Assembly (NCBI RefSeq): GCF_021134715.1
Contig: NC_060024.1
Span: 1,736,001 to 1,800,000 of the forward strand
DNA: 64,000 nucleotides
Origin: Daphnia pulex
Lineage: Eukaryota > Arthropoda > Branchiopoda > Diplostraca > Daphniidae
Direction: 5' to 3'
This document shows positions 20,880 to 29,775 of the stretch, one piece after another (the first letter of the stretch is position 1; each line of letters begins with the position of its first letter). The position numbers and the translations under genes are program-made. The notes under the pieces are model-generated. The model ran no database searches, was not told the origin of the DNA, and saw nothing but the letters and a program-made list of their open reading frames with translations.

Positions 20880-23180
20880 TTAGACTCTCTCACGTTGGCT
20901 ATCCACCAAGTCAGATTCTGTTTCAATTTTCTTGTCCAAAATGATAGTTGAATTAAGCGAGCCCCCTAATTGTTTACAACCTTCAATGTATTGCGCTTGG
21001 AGGTCCCTATAGTGTGATTGGGCGAATGGAATTGCTTTGATCGCCCAGGCAAGATTACCCAAAATTTTGGCAATCTCTCTTAAGGAAACTGAAACCCGTT
21101 CTAAGGCTTTCCCACAAAGATCAATAATCTCTACAATTTTTTCGGGACGGAGAGAAAGAGAAAGAGACTTCGAGTCTATAATCAATCCTAGGTACTCAAT
21201 GAATTGCTCAGGTGTGCCCACTGATTTTTCTAGATTTATGAGAAAACCACACTTTTCCAAAATGGACACCGCAAATAAATAATCTCTCCCTGCTCCTTCC
21301 GCGTTTGAATTTAATATGAGAATATCGTCAAGATAAATTATTAAACGAAGGCCCTGTCTCCTTAAAAAATTTACGATAGGTTTCAAAATTTTGGTGAAAA
21401 TCCAAGGGGCAGAGGAAAGACCGAAGGCTAGGCATCGAAATTGATACAAAACGCCCCCCCCCCCCCAAAGTATCCTAAAGAATTTCCTATCCTCCGGGTG
21501 GACGGGAACGGTGAGATAGGCGTCCTTCAAATCGATTTTAACAAAAAAATCATTTCGGTGGATCAATTCTTGCAGCGAGCTAATGCCCTCCATTTTGAAA
21601 TGTTCCGGTCTAACAAATTTATTTAAGGATTTCAAGTTTACAATAGGGCGAAATCCGCCCGAACGTTTAGGTATAACAAAAAGACCGCTTATGAACCCCT
21701 CTGTAGACGTGGCGATCTGTTCAATAGCGCCCTTCTCTAATAAAATTTTTACTTCCCTGTCACAAATCTCTGACTGAATTTTTCCCATCTTCATATTACG
21801 GCCTGCGACTGTTTGAAAAGGCGGGCTAATAAAATCAATTTTTACCCCCTCCTTTACGCTCGATAAGATCCACGGTTCTTTAGATAGCGACTTCCAAAAT
21901 TCAACATAATGACATAGCTTGGCGCCCACTATGACCGAATCCAAAATAACTAAAGGAACAGATAAGTCTGACACATACCGATTGTTGTTGAAGGTGTTGT
22001 TTCTAGCTGCTCCACCTCTGTTGAAACCGCCGTTGTTGAAACTTCCACCGTAATGCCCGCCACGGCTGCTACCGTTGCGTTGAAAACCATTCGGCGCTCC
22101 TCTAGCGACGCTGCCGCTTCCGTGTCCTCGAGACGATGAAGGGGCACTGCCACGGCCGACGATCCTAAGTTGTTGGTCGTCCCTGGCCTCTTTCACCATT
22201 CCTTTGATGAAGGTCCTTCCAAATAGCGACCCGCATTGGCGAGTCTTGAAACGGCTTGGTTCAGACAGAAGCGACACAAATTTCGGGTCTGAAATCTTCA
22301 AAAGATTCTCCCGTCGGCTAGCCGTGATGCCGTGGAAGGTATGGCCCCATAAGCGCAACGCAGTATCAACCGCATTGGCCATAGGCGACCCTCCGAATTC
22401 TTCTCTCTCGGACATCTTCTCCCGTAAAAAGAGGAGTGGACGGGTCACATCCAGAACTTTGTACTGCTCTGCTTTGAGAGATTTCTCGTTCGCTTCCGCC
22501 TTGGACAGTTCTGGGCCTTTGATGTTAGGATCCTTGAAGCGACGGGCCATTGAGCTATCGAGATGGGGACATTTCAACTCAAAAGAAGAATTAATGAAAT
22601 TAGGATTTAAACTTTCCCGAAGCTGCTTCGCTTCCGTTGATTTCAGCGACGAAGTCATCCTGCCTCTAAATTCCCTCATGTTCTTGTGGCACACCGAGAA
22701 ATTTGTTAGTGGCGCAGGAGACGGGCTTCGAGCATGCGGAGTACGGCTGCGATCGCGGTTCTCTCGTTCTCTGCTCCGACGATCGGCTGGACGCTGGTCT
22801 CGATCACGTTGTCGAGCTTCTTCATCGCGTTGCCGAGCCTCTTCATAACGATGGCGGACCTCTTTTTCAAGCTGTCGAGCCTCCTCATCACGTTGCCGAG
22901 TTTCTTCTTCACGTGCCTGGCTACGACGTTCCCTGGGCTGAGCCTCACGCTGCAGAACCATTTCTTCACGAGCCGGGCTGACACGTGGTGTCTGACTTCG
23001 CCGATCATTGCCTAAAGCTGCCTGGGCATCGCCGGTAACCTGTCTCTGCCTATCATCGCGATTTTCCTGCCGACGATAGCCGGATGACGATGATGCACGA
23101 CGATTCTCCTGAACACGACTTCGCCTGGAATCCGCACTACTTGAACTAGAACTTGAACTGCTAGAGCTTGGGCTCGACAT
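20880..23180 (-). CDS. DIRS gag plus reverse transcriptase in one frame
   Basis: 766 codons from ATG 23180. The N-terminus is a Ser run and then a highly charged Arg/Glu/Gln stretch (residues about 15-155) that looks coiled or disordered. A gag body follows (about 160-330), then an RGG/Gly/Asn-rich segment (about 340-400, for example SSRGGHYGGSFNNGGFNRGG) that could bind RNA. The RT core runs from about 480: GAIEQIATSTEGF, FRPIVNLKSLNKF, FFVKIDLKDAYLTVPVHPED, CLAFGLSSAPWIF, and the catalytic box LIIYLDDILIL. A run of 13 C at 21454-21466 gives WGGGGV. Gag and RT being uninterrupted in one frame is notable. Confidence 0.85.
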   Translation of the reverse strand: MSSPSSSSSSSSSSSADSRRSRVQENRRASSSSGYRRQENRDDRQRQVTGDAQAALGNDRRSQTPRVSPAREEMVLQREAQPRERRSQAREEETRQRDEEARQLEKEVRHRYEEARQRDEEARQRDRDQRPADRRSRERENRDRSRTPHARSPSPAPLTNFSVCHKNMREFRGRMTSSLKSTEAKQLRESLNPNFINSSFELKCPHLDSSMARRFKDPNIKGPELSKAEANEKSLKAEQYKVLDVTRPLLFLREKMSEREEFGGSPMANAVDTALRLWGHTFHGITASRRENLLKISDPKFVSLLSEPSRFKTRQCGSLFGRTFIKGMVKEARDDQQLRIVGRGSAPSSSRGHGSGSVARGAPNGFQRNGSSRGGHYGGSFNNGGFNRGGAARNNTFNNNRYVSDLSVPLVILDSVIVGAKLCHYVEFWKSLSKEPWILSSVKEGVKIDFISPPFQTVAGRNMKMGKIQSEICDREVKILLEKGAIEQIATSTEGFISGLFVIPKRSGGFRPIVNLKSLNKFVRPEHFKMEGISSLQELIHRNDFFVKIDLKDAYLTVPVHPEDRKFFRILWGGGGVLYQFRCLAFGLSSAPWIFTKILKPIVNFLRRQGLRLIIYLDDILILNSNAEGAGRDYLFAVSILEKCGFLINLEKSVGTPEQFIEYLGLIIDSKSLSLSLRPEKIVEIIDLCGKALERVSVSLREIAKILGNLAWAIKAIPFAQSHYRDLQAQYIEGCKQLGGSLNSTIILDKKIETESDLVDSQRERV

Positions 23181-23223
23181 GACTGCGTTGTGTTAGAGCC
23201 GAAAAGAGTCTGAAGTATCGAGG

Positions 23224-23317
23224 AGGCGGTAGCAACGAAGGGGCCTCGATCGTCTTTCTTTTGTTTTGTTTTGCGTTAGAGCGGCTGAATACAAAGTGTC
23301 AACATTGTATGGTTAAT
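23224..23317 (-). repeat. DIRS right inverted terminal repeat
   Basis: This is the reverse complement of 18703-18795 with only a few differences (for example CGTTGC in place of CGGCGC). Confidence 0.9.
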
Positions 23318-23350
23318 GCCGAGGAATTTGTATGCAATTGCTGAAAAAGC

Positions 23351-23735
23351 ATGCTTAAAATTGGTAACCTTTGCCAGCGACAATTACTTGGCAGCGCAAC
23401 TTATTCTGCTGTTTTACAGGTGAACTCTGACTCTCTCATACTCCTCTGCCGTCTTCACTGGTTCCCGGAGCAACAACGCGCTGACTTCAAGACGCTGGTC
23501 ATGATGGTAAGGTGCATTCTCGGCACCGTGTACTTGTTGTCTCTCATCTACTTTCAGAAACTATCTAAACTTGGCCTACGATTACAGACCTCGACTTCGA
23601 TGAACCTGACTGTTCTTACCACTCGAACGAACCACTGTGGAGAGCATGCCTTATCCAGAGTCATCCCGGTGCTTGGTTGATCTTGTCTTGACTTGTCTTG
23701 TCCAAGGCCATCACATATATTAAAGACCTAAAGAC
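23351..23735 (+). mobile_element. L2-like LINE RT scrap, unit 1
   Basis: The translation LCRLHWFPEQQRADFKTLVM resembles the (L)HWLPV..R..FK.L.. block near the end of L2/CR1 reverse transcriptases. The following HCGEHALSRVIPVLG and a terminal ILKT resemble GERAFS..P.LWN and the 3' end. It recurs in all three units, so it was trapped before the array expanded. Confidence 0.65.
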
Positions 23736-23871
23736 CTTTCGTTCTTCTCACACTCTGTACTCCCCTACTGATTTTAAACTTGCTGTTCTCCCCAAAAATG
23801 ACCAGAAATCACTTCTAGCTCCACTTGATCAAATTTTGTGTCTTTACATTCATTAATTAAATGCAACAAAA

Positions 23872-23953
23872 CGCAAATAGTAGGATTCGAACCTACGCTC
23901 CAAGATAGAAACTGATTTCGAGTCAATCGCCTTATCCACTCGGCCATATCTGC
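23872..23953 (-). tRNA. tRNA-Ser(CGA), unit 1
   Basis: 82 nt with discriminator. The acceptor is GCAGATA/TATTTGC with one G-U pair. It has a long variable arm and the anticodon CGA in GACTCGAAATC. The T-arm GTAGG-TTCGAAT-CCTAC is perfect. Confidence 0.9.
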
Positions 23954-24033
23954 TTCAACCTCTTTAGAAAAAAAAATTTGGAAATTATCAGTACCTTTTA
24001 ACAGTGAAAAATATTTAATGAAACGATGACAGT

Positions 24034-24106
24034 GGCCCGTAAGACGATCGAACTCATGACCTCCGCGTTATTAGCACGGCGCTCTAACCAACTGAGCTAA
24101 CAGGCC
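24034..24106 (-). tRNA. tRNA-Ile(AAT), unit 1
   Basis: 73 nt. The anticodon loop GTGCTAATAACGC gives AAT. A- and B-box positions are normal. The T-stem has two mismatches (ATGAG/GTCTT), one more than the unit 2 copy, so this copy may be weakened. Confidence 0.8.
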
Positions 24107-24369
24107 TCTGATTGCAAAGTTTTTTTTAAATAAAATATTCTAATTCATTATGAGTCAGATATAATCTGTCTATCTTTAGAGAGAATGATTTAAGTTATCT
24201 ACCAAGCAACGCTAAATCAGCTGCCTATTTCTTCACTGTGAAAGCAATGCAAATCAGTGACATTCATTGAGTGTTCCAGACAGATTTGTAATTTTATTGA
24301 TATGACATGATTCCCCATCGTTTATGGTAAACTACTACTAATGAACTAATAATTACGTCATATGTTTTA

Positions 24370-24452
24370 AATCGTGGCGGGACTCGAGCCCGCAATTTTC
24401 GGATAACTACTCTCATAGAAGTCCGACGCCTTATCTATTAGGCCACACGACC
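24370..24452 (-). tRNA. tRNA-Arg(TCT) with a short intron, unit 1
   Basis: The acceptor pairs GGTCGTG with CACGATT (two G-U pairs). The anticodon TCT lies in CGGACTTCTA and the extra bases TGAGAGTAGTTAT follow before CCGA, fitting a 13-14-nt intron one base after the anticodon. The T-arm GCGGG-CTCGAGT-CCCGC is perfect. Confidence 0.85.
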
Positions 24453-24574
24453 TACACATGAATAAAGTGCTAGGATTTTGCATTTCTCATTTTACCTGCT
24501 CTTCGGCAAGGTAAAAACGAAATTTACGTAAACAAAAATAATTATTATGACAAGATTCTATCTAAAAATTAGTG

Positions 24575-24656
24575 GTAGTTGTGGCCGAGTGGTTAAGGCC
24601 ATAGACCTGAAATCTATTCGTCTCCGAGGGCGTAGGTTCGAACCCTACCAACTGCG
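24575..24656 (+). tRNA. tRNA-Ser(TGA), unit 1, U33 replaced by C
   Basis: 82 nt with a serine-type long variable arm. The anticodon loop reads CCTGAAA rather than CTTGAAA, so the nearly invariant U33 before anticodon TGA is C. The acceptor has one G-U pair. This copy may not be translation-competent. Confidence 0.75.
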
Positions 24657-24766
24657 TTGATTGCTTTATGTTACAAAAGCTAGTATTTCCTATTGGAACA
24701 ACTCATTTTCAATCGATTAATAATATTTCATATTAACACATGATTTAAAAAAATATGAACTGTATA

Positions 24767-24824
24767 GTCATGGGTATCTTAGGTCCCGGGATCCAGCTCG
24801 GAACCGGGTTTCGGGAGCCATGAC
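24767..24824. other. conserved structured spacer segment, unit 1
   Basis: GTCATGG (24767-24773) pairs perfectly with CCATGAC (24818-24824), enclosing a GC-rich interior with CCCGGG and CCGGG blocks in otherwise AT-rich DNA. An identical copy lies at 27251-27308. It is not a recognisable tRNA. Identity between units reflects duplication and is not proof of function. Confidence 0.5.
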
Positions 24825-25080
24825 CTGTCACTTGGCTTTTCCAGAAAGGTGTCTATTTTTCAGAAGCCAGAGCCAAAATGCATTATGGCGGTCTTTAAGT
24901 GTAGTTTACAATGTAGTCAATGTATTCAGAGAAAAATTATATGGTGAAAGAATGTGTACCCATTTTGTTTACAAAGAATAGAAAAACGTCCGTACTTCCG
25001 TCCGTAAAAGATCTATATTGCTTGAATCGTAAAATTTTAAATGAACCGCAACGGAAAACCATTTCAAATTTTATTAACAG

Positions 25081-25153
25081 GCCCGGTTAGCTCAGACGGT
25101 AGAGCGCGGGACTCTTAATCCTGAGGTCAAGTGTTCAAGGCCCTTATCGGGCG
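25081..25153 (+). tRNA. tRNA-Lys(CTT), unit 1, T-stem mismatch
   Basis: The acceptor is GCCCGGT/ATCGGGC and the anticodon is CTT in GACTCTTAATC. The T-stem AAGTG/CCCTT has one mismatch that the unit 2 copy (AAGGG/CCCTT) lacks. Confidence 0.8.
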
Positions 25154-25635
25154 GCTGTTGATTTGATTTTAGTTAGTATTGGTCGTTTTTCATCATTATT
25201 TATCAAGTTAATGTCGTTTGAAATCATTCACCATGGGATTGTTATAAGCAGAATTCATAAATGTGCATAGACAAAACGAGTTTTCAGAGTGTTTCTCTAT
25301 GTTCCTTGGATATAGGGAAAGTGCGAACCAAAAGGAAGTACATTCGGATATATACCGTGGAACATACACAAATAATGAAGTGAGAGAGTGAGAAAGAGTA
25401 TCCCTCATTGTGAGAGTCTAACGCCTTGTTAAATGCAACTAATTGCAATAGTAAGTCTATGTCCACTTACAGAACTGGAAATCTGGAAATAGAGTTTGTA
25501 GTTAAGATTATTTTAAAAATGTTGTTCAAGAGTGAGACGATGTCCACAGACGGTAATCGCTGTATGGTTATATCTTTTAGGGAAAAGCGTTGCAATATAA
25601 CGTAGTTGTTTGAATATGAGAATCGGCATCTAATA

Positions 25636-25708
25636 GCCTTTGTGGCCTAATGGATAAGGCACCGGCCTCCTAAGCCGGGGATTGCGAGTTCGAGTCTCGC
25701 CAGAGGTA
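25636..25708 (+). tRNA. tRNA-Arg(CCT), unit 1
   Basis: 73 nt. The anticodon is CCT in GGCCTCCTAAGCC, the D-arm is normal, and the T-arm GCGAG-TTCGAGT-CTCGC is perfect. It is identical to the unit 2 copy. Confidence 0.92.
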
Positions 25709-25831
25709 GCGAGAAAACGAACCTGTCATTAAAGTAAATTGTCGTTAAAATTGCAATTACTTGTTTTTCGTTTTACTGATTTAAAGCAAAAATTTTCATC
25801 TGTCCCAGTGTTGGGAAATTGCTGAAATAGC

Positions 25832-26215
25832 ATGCTTAAAATTGGTAACCTTTGCCAGCGACAATTACTTGGCAGCGCAACTTATTCTGCTGTTTTACAG
25901 GTGAACTCTGACTCTCTCCTACTCCTCTGCCGTCTTCACTGGTTCCTGGAGCAACAACGCGCTGACTTCAAGACGCTGGTCATGATGGTAAGGTGCATTC
26001 TCGGCACCGTGTACTTGTTGTCTCTCATCTACTTTCAGAAACTATCTAAACTTGGCCTACGATTACAGACCTCGACTTCGATGAACCTGACTGTTCTTAC
26101 CACTCGAACGAACCACTGTGGAGAGCATGCCTTATCCAGAGTCATCCCGGTGCTTGGTTGATCTTGTCTTGACTTGTCTTGTCCAAGGCCATCACATATA
26201 TTAAAGACCTAAAGA
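25832..26215 (+). mobile_element. L2-like LINE RT scrap, unit 2
   Basis: Same as the scrap at 23351 with two amino-acid differences (LLLLCRLHWFLEQQ in place of LILLCRLHWFPEQQ). Confidence 0.65.
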
Positions 26216-26352
26216 CCTTTCGTTCTTCTCACACTCTGTACTCCCCTACTGATTTTAAACTTGCTTTTCTCCCCAAAAATGACCAGAAATCACTTCTAGC
26301 TCCACTTGATCAAATTTTGTGTCTTTACATTCATTAATTAAATGCAACAAAA

Positions 26353-26434
26353 CGCAGATAGTAGGATTCGAACCTACGCTCCAAGATGGAAACTGATTTC
26401 GAGTCAGTCGCCTTATCCACTCGGCCATATCTGC
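26353..26434 (-). tRNA. tRNA-Ser(CGA), unit 2
   Basis: 82 nt. The acceptor GCAGATA/TATCTGC is fully paired. Anticodon CGA, with a perfect T-arm. Confidence 0.92.
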
Positions 26435-26514
26435 TTCAACCTCTTTAGAAAAAAAAATTTTGAAATTATCAGTACCTTTTAACAGTGAAAAATATTTAAT
26501 GAAACGATGACAGT

Positions 26515-26587
26515 GGCCCGTAAGAGGATCGAACTCATGACCTCCGCGTTATTAGCACGGCGCTCTAACCAACTAAGCTAACAGGCC
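26515..26587 (-). tRNA. tRNA-Ile(AAT), unit 2
   Basis: 73 nt. Anticodon AAT. The T-stem has a single T-T mismatch. Better preserved than the unit 1 copy. Confidence 0.88.
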
Positions 26588-26850
26588 TCTGATTACAAAG
26601 TTTTTTTTAAATAAAATATTTTAATTCATCATGAGTCAGATATAATCTGTCTATCTTTAGAGAGAATGATTTAAGTTATCTACCAAGCAACGCTAAATCA
26701 GCTGCCTATTTCTTCACTGTGAAAGCAATGCAAATCAGTGACATTCATTGAGTGTTCCAGACAGATTTGTAATTTTATTGATATGACATGATTCCCCATC
26801 GTTTATGGTAAACTACTACTAATGAACTAATAATTACGTCATATGTTTTA

Positions 26851-26933
26851 AATCGTGGCGGGACTCGAGCCCGCAATTTTCGGATAACTACTCTCATAGA
26901 AGTCCGACGCCTTATCTATTAGGCCACACGACC
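26851..26933 (-). tRNA. tRNA-Arg(TCT) with a short intron, unit 2
   Basis: Identical in all visible features to the unit 1 gene: acceptor GGTCGTG/CACGATT, anticodon TCT, and a 13-14-nt intron immediately 3' of the anticodon loop base 37. Confidence 0.87.
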
Positions 26934-27055
26934 TACACATGAATAAAGTGCTAGGATTTTGCATTTCTCATTTTACCTGCTCTTCGGCAAGGTAAAAACG
27001 AAATTTAGGTAAACAAAAATAATTATTATGACAAGATTCTATCTAAAAATTAGGG

Positions 27056-27137
27056 GCAGTTGTGGCCGAGTGGTTAAGGCGATAGACTTGAAATCTATTC
27101 CTCTCCGGGGGCGTAAGTTCGAACCCTACCAACTGCG
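27056..27137 (+). tRNA. tRNA-Ser(TGA), unit 2
   Basis: 82 nt. The acceptor GCAGTTG/CAACTGC is perfect and the anticodon loop CTTGAAA is canonical (TGA). The T-stem GTAAG/CCTAC has one mismatch. This copy retains U33, unlike unit 1. Confidence 0.87.
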
Positions 27138-27250
27138 TTGATTGCTATATGTTACAAAAGCTAGTATTTCCTATTGGAACAACTCATTTTCAATCGATTA
27201 CTAATATCTCATATTAACACATGATTTTAAAAAAATATATGAACTGTATA

Positions 27251-27308
27251 GTCATGGGTATCTTAGGTCCCGGGATCCAGCTCGGAACCGGGTTTCGGGA
27301 GCCATGAC
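27251..27308. other. conserved structured spacer segment, unit 2
   Basis: Second copy of the GTCATGG...CCATGAC segment found at 24767-24824. No difference is visible between the two. Confidence 0.5.
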
Positions 27309-27564
27309 CTGTCACTTGGCTTTTCCAGAAAGGTGTCTATTTTTCAGAAGCCAGAGCCAAAATGCATTATGGCGGTCTTTAAGTGTAGTTTACAATGTAG
27401 TCAATGTATTCAGAGAAAAATTATATGGTGAAAGAATGTGTACCCATTTTGTTTACAAAGAATAGAAAAACGTCCGTACTTCCGTCCGTAAAAGATCTAT
27501 ATTGCTTGAATCGTAAAATTTTAAATGAACCGCAACGGAAAACCATTTCAAATTTTATTAACAG

Positions 27565-27637
27565 GCCCGGTTAGCTCAGACGGTAGAGCGCGGGACTCTT
27601 AATCCTGAGGTCAAGGGTTCAAGTCCCTTATCGGGCG
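27565..27637 (+). tRNA. tRNA-Lys(CTT), unit 2
   Basis: 73 nt. The acceptor GCCCGGT/ATCGGGC, anticodon CTT and T-arm AAGGG-TTCAAGT-CCCTT are all canonical. The best-preserved Lys copy in the window. Confidence 0.93.
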
Positions 27638-27943
27638 GCTGTAGATTTGATTTTACTTAGTATTGGTCGTTTTTCATCATTATTTATCAAGTTAATGTCG
27701 TTTGAAATCATTCACCATGGGATTGTTATAAGCAGAATTCATAAATGTGCATAGACAAAACGAGTTTTCAGAGTGTTTCTCTATGTTCCTTGGATATAGG
27801 GAAAGTGCGAACCAAAAGGAAGTACATTCGGATATAGACCGTGGAACATACACAAATAATGAAGTGAGAGAGTGAGAAAGAGTATCCCTCATTGTGAGAG
27901 TCTAACGCCTTGTTAAATGCAACTAATTGCAATAGTAAATCTA

Positions 27944-28309
27944 CGAGTAACCTGAGCCCCGTTGAAATCCGGGGAACTTTGGTCTAGCGTAAAGTCGGAC
28001 TCTTTTGCTATTTGCTTTTCTGTAGCTTAATCATCTGCCCGTTAAAGATTTTATGGTGGGAAATCTGCCCAGTCAGTAGATTTCGTCATCACGGCAATGC
28101 TATAGACATCTGGTGGTGATGCTGGTTGTTGCGTCATATTGCGTCATCACGGTCATCACGGTCGGTACCGTCATCACGACATCTGGTGGTGATTTGTTTG
28201 GGCATGCTTGGGCATGTTCCATTTTGGGGGAGGAGCCTGTGTTGACACATTATCCGTGACAGACACAGGCTCCTCCCCCAAAAGCTTGTTCTTTTATAAT
28301 ATATATGGA
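27944..28309. mobile_element. 366-bp insertion with a strong terminal hairpin
   Basis: Comparison with unit 1 shows exact insertion between ...AATCTA and TGTCCACTT, that is, between A and T. The insert begins CGAGTAACCTGAGCC and ends AATATATATGGA. It contains repeated GTCATCACGG motifs and, near its right end, a 21-bp perfect hairpin (28222-28242 with 28263-28283, arm TTTTGGGGGAGGAGCCTGTG). A-T target choice with a 3' hairpin recalls Helitrons, but the canonical TC start and CTRR end are absent. The class is unresolved. Confidence 0.7.
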
Positions 28310-28485
28310 TGTCCACTTACAGAACTGGAAATCTGGAAATAGAGTTTGTAGTTAAGATTATTTTAAAAATGTTGTTCAAGAGTGAGACGATGTCCACAGA
28401 CGGTAATCGCTGTATGGTTATATCTTTTAGGGAAAAGCGTTGCAATATAACGTAGTTGTTTGAATATGAGATTCGGCATCGAAAA

Positions 28486-28558
28486 GCCTTTGTGGCCTAA
28501 TGGATAAGGCACCGGCCTCCTAAGCCGGGGATTGCGAGTTCGAGTCTCGCCAGAGGTA
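28486..28558 (+). tRNA. tRNA-Arg(CCT), unit 2
   Basis: 73 nt, identical to the unit 1 copy, with all stems paired. Confidence 0.92.
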
Positions 28559-28693
28559 GCGAGAAAACGAACCTGTCATTAAAGTAAATTGTCGTTAAAA
28601 TTGCAATTACTTGTTTTTCGTTTTACTGATTTAAAGCAAAAATTTTCATCTGTCCCAGTGTTCGGAAATTGCTGAAATAGCATGCTTCAAAAT

Positions 28694-29075
28694 TGGTAAC
28701 CTTTGCCAGCGACAATTACTTGGCAGCGCAACTTATTCTGCTGTTTTACAGGTGAACTCTGACTCTCTCCTACTCCTCTGCCGTCTTCACTGGTTCCCGG
28801 AGCAACAACGCGCTGACTTCAAGACGCTGGTCATGATGGTAAGGTGCATTCTCGGCACCGTGTACTTGTTGTCTCTCATCTACTTTCAGAAACTATCTAA
28901 ACTTGGCCTACGATTACAGACCTCGACTTCGATGAACCTGACTGTTCTTACCACTCGAACGAACCACTGTGGAGAGCATGCCTTATCCAGAGTCATCCCG
29001 GTGCTTGGTTGGTCTTGTCTTGACTTGTCTTGTCCAAGGCCATCACATATATTAAAGACCTAAAGACCTTTCGTT
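28694..29075 (+). mobile_element. L2-like LINE RT scrap, unit 3
   Basis: Same scrap as in units 1 and 2. Here the stop after PVLG is replaced, so the frame continues GWSCLDLSCPRPSHILKT. Confidence 0.65.
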
Positions 29076-29203
29076 CTTCTCACACTCTGTACTCCCCTAC
29101 TGATTTTAAACTTGCTGTTCTCCCCAAAAATGACCAGAAATCACTTCTAGCTCCACTTGATCAAATTTTGTGTCTTTACATTCATTAATTAAATGCAACA
29201 AAA

Positions 29204-29285
29204 CGCAGATAGTAGGATTCGAACCTACGCTCCAAGATGGTAACTGATTTCGAGTCAGTCGCCTTAACCACTCGGCCATATCTGC
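29204..29285 (-). tRNA. tRNA-Ser(CGA), unit 3
   Basis: 82 nt. Perfect acceptor and T-arm, anticodon CGA. The D-arm reads GAGTGGTTAAGGCG, where units 1 and 2 have GAGTGGATAAGGCG. Confidence 0.92.
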
Positions 29286-29368
29286 TTCAACCTCTTTAGA
29301 AAAAAAAATTGGAAATTATCAGTACCTTTTAACAGTGAAAAATATTTAATGAAACTATGACAGTGCAT

Positions 29369-29426
29369 GGCCCGTAAGAGGATCGAACTCATGACCTCCG
29401 CGTTATTAGCACGGCGCTAACAGGCC
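29369..29426 (-). pseudogene. tRNA-Ile(AAT) with D-arm deletion, unit 3
   Basis: 58 nt instead of 73. Exactly 15 nt covering most of the D-arm and A-box is missing. In the intact copy the lost piece is bordered by GCT on both sides, so one GCT remains. Without the A-box it should not be transcribed normally. Confidence 0.88.
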
Positions 29427-29692
29427 TCAGCTTGCAAAGTTTTTTTAAATAAAATATTTTAATTCATCATGAGTCAGATATAATCTGTCTATCTTTAGAG
29501 AGAATGATTTAAGTTATCTACCAAGCAACGCTAAATCAGCTGCCTATTTCAATCTTCACTGTGAAAGCAATGCAAATCAGTGACATTCATTGAGTGTTCC
29601 AGACAGATTTGTAATTTTATTGATATGACATGATTCCCCATCGTTTATGGTAAACTACTACTAATGAACTAATAATTAGGTCATATGTTTTT

Positions 29693-29775
29693 AATCGTGG
29701 CGGGATTCGAACCCGTAATTTTCGGATAACTGCTTTTATAGAAGACCGACGCCTTATCCCTTAGACTACACAACC
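29693..29775 (-). tRNA. tRNA-Arg(TCT) with a short intron, unit 3, diverged
   Basis: The acceptor GGTTGTG/CACGATT still pairs with G-U pairs. Anticodon TCT. The intron differs from the other copies (TAAAAGCAGTTAT). The T-stem has one mismatch (ACGGG/CCCGC). Function is possible but uncertain. Confidence 0.7.

Larger units (their letters stand above)
18679..23336 (-). mobile_element. DIRS-type tyrosine-recombinase retrotransposon
   Basis: It has the complete layout of a DIRS element read on the minus strand: gag and RT in one long frame (23180-20880), RNase H with the methyltransferase-like region (20668-20156), tyrosine recombinase (20154-19084), inverted terminal repeats at both ends, and an internal complementary region at 18966-19080 containing the complements of both outer termini. 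It interrupts a tRNA array unit. Compared with the intact unit, about 215 bp including tRNA-Arg(CCT) is missing at the insertion point. No target duplication is present, as expected for recombinase-mediated integration. A frameshift and two stops in the RNase H region make this copy defective. Confidence 0.9.
23337..25817. repeat. tRNA array unit 1 (about 2.48 kb)
   Basis: The unit order is L2-like LINE scrap (+), tRNA-Ser(CGA) (-), tRNA-Ile(AAT) (-), tRNA-Arg(TCT) (-), tRNA-Ser(TGA) (+), a conserved structured spacer, tRNA-Lys(CTT) (+), spacer, tRNA-Arg(CCT) (+). Corresponding points of units 1 and 2 are 2,481 bp apart. Only scattered substitutions distinguish the units, indicating recent tandem duplication. 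Confidence 0.9.
25818..28660. repeat. tRNA array unit 2, with a 366-bp insertion
   Basis: Same order as unit 1. It is longer because of the insertion at 27944-28309 in the spacer between tRNA-Lys and tRNA-Arg(CCT). Confidence 0.9.

Noticed and set aside
20398-23015. Several plus-strand open frames of 60-214 codons
   Set aside because: All are antisense shadows of the DIRS gag-RT and RNase H frames.
24767-24824. Additional tRNA gene in the array spacer
   Set aside because: The closing stem is 7 bp, but there is no B-box of the right form and no anticodon arm.
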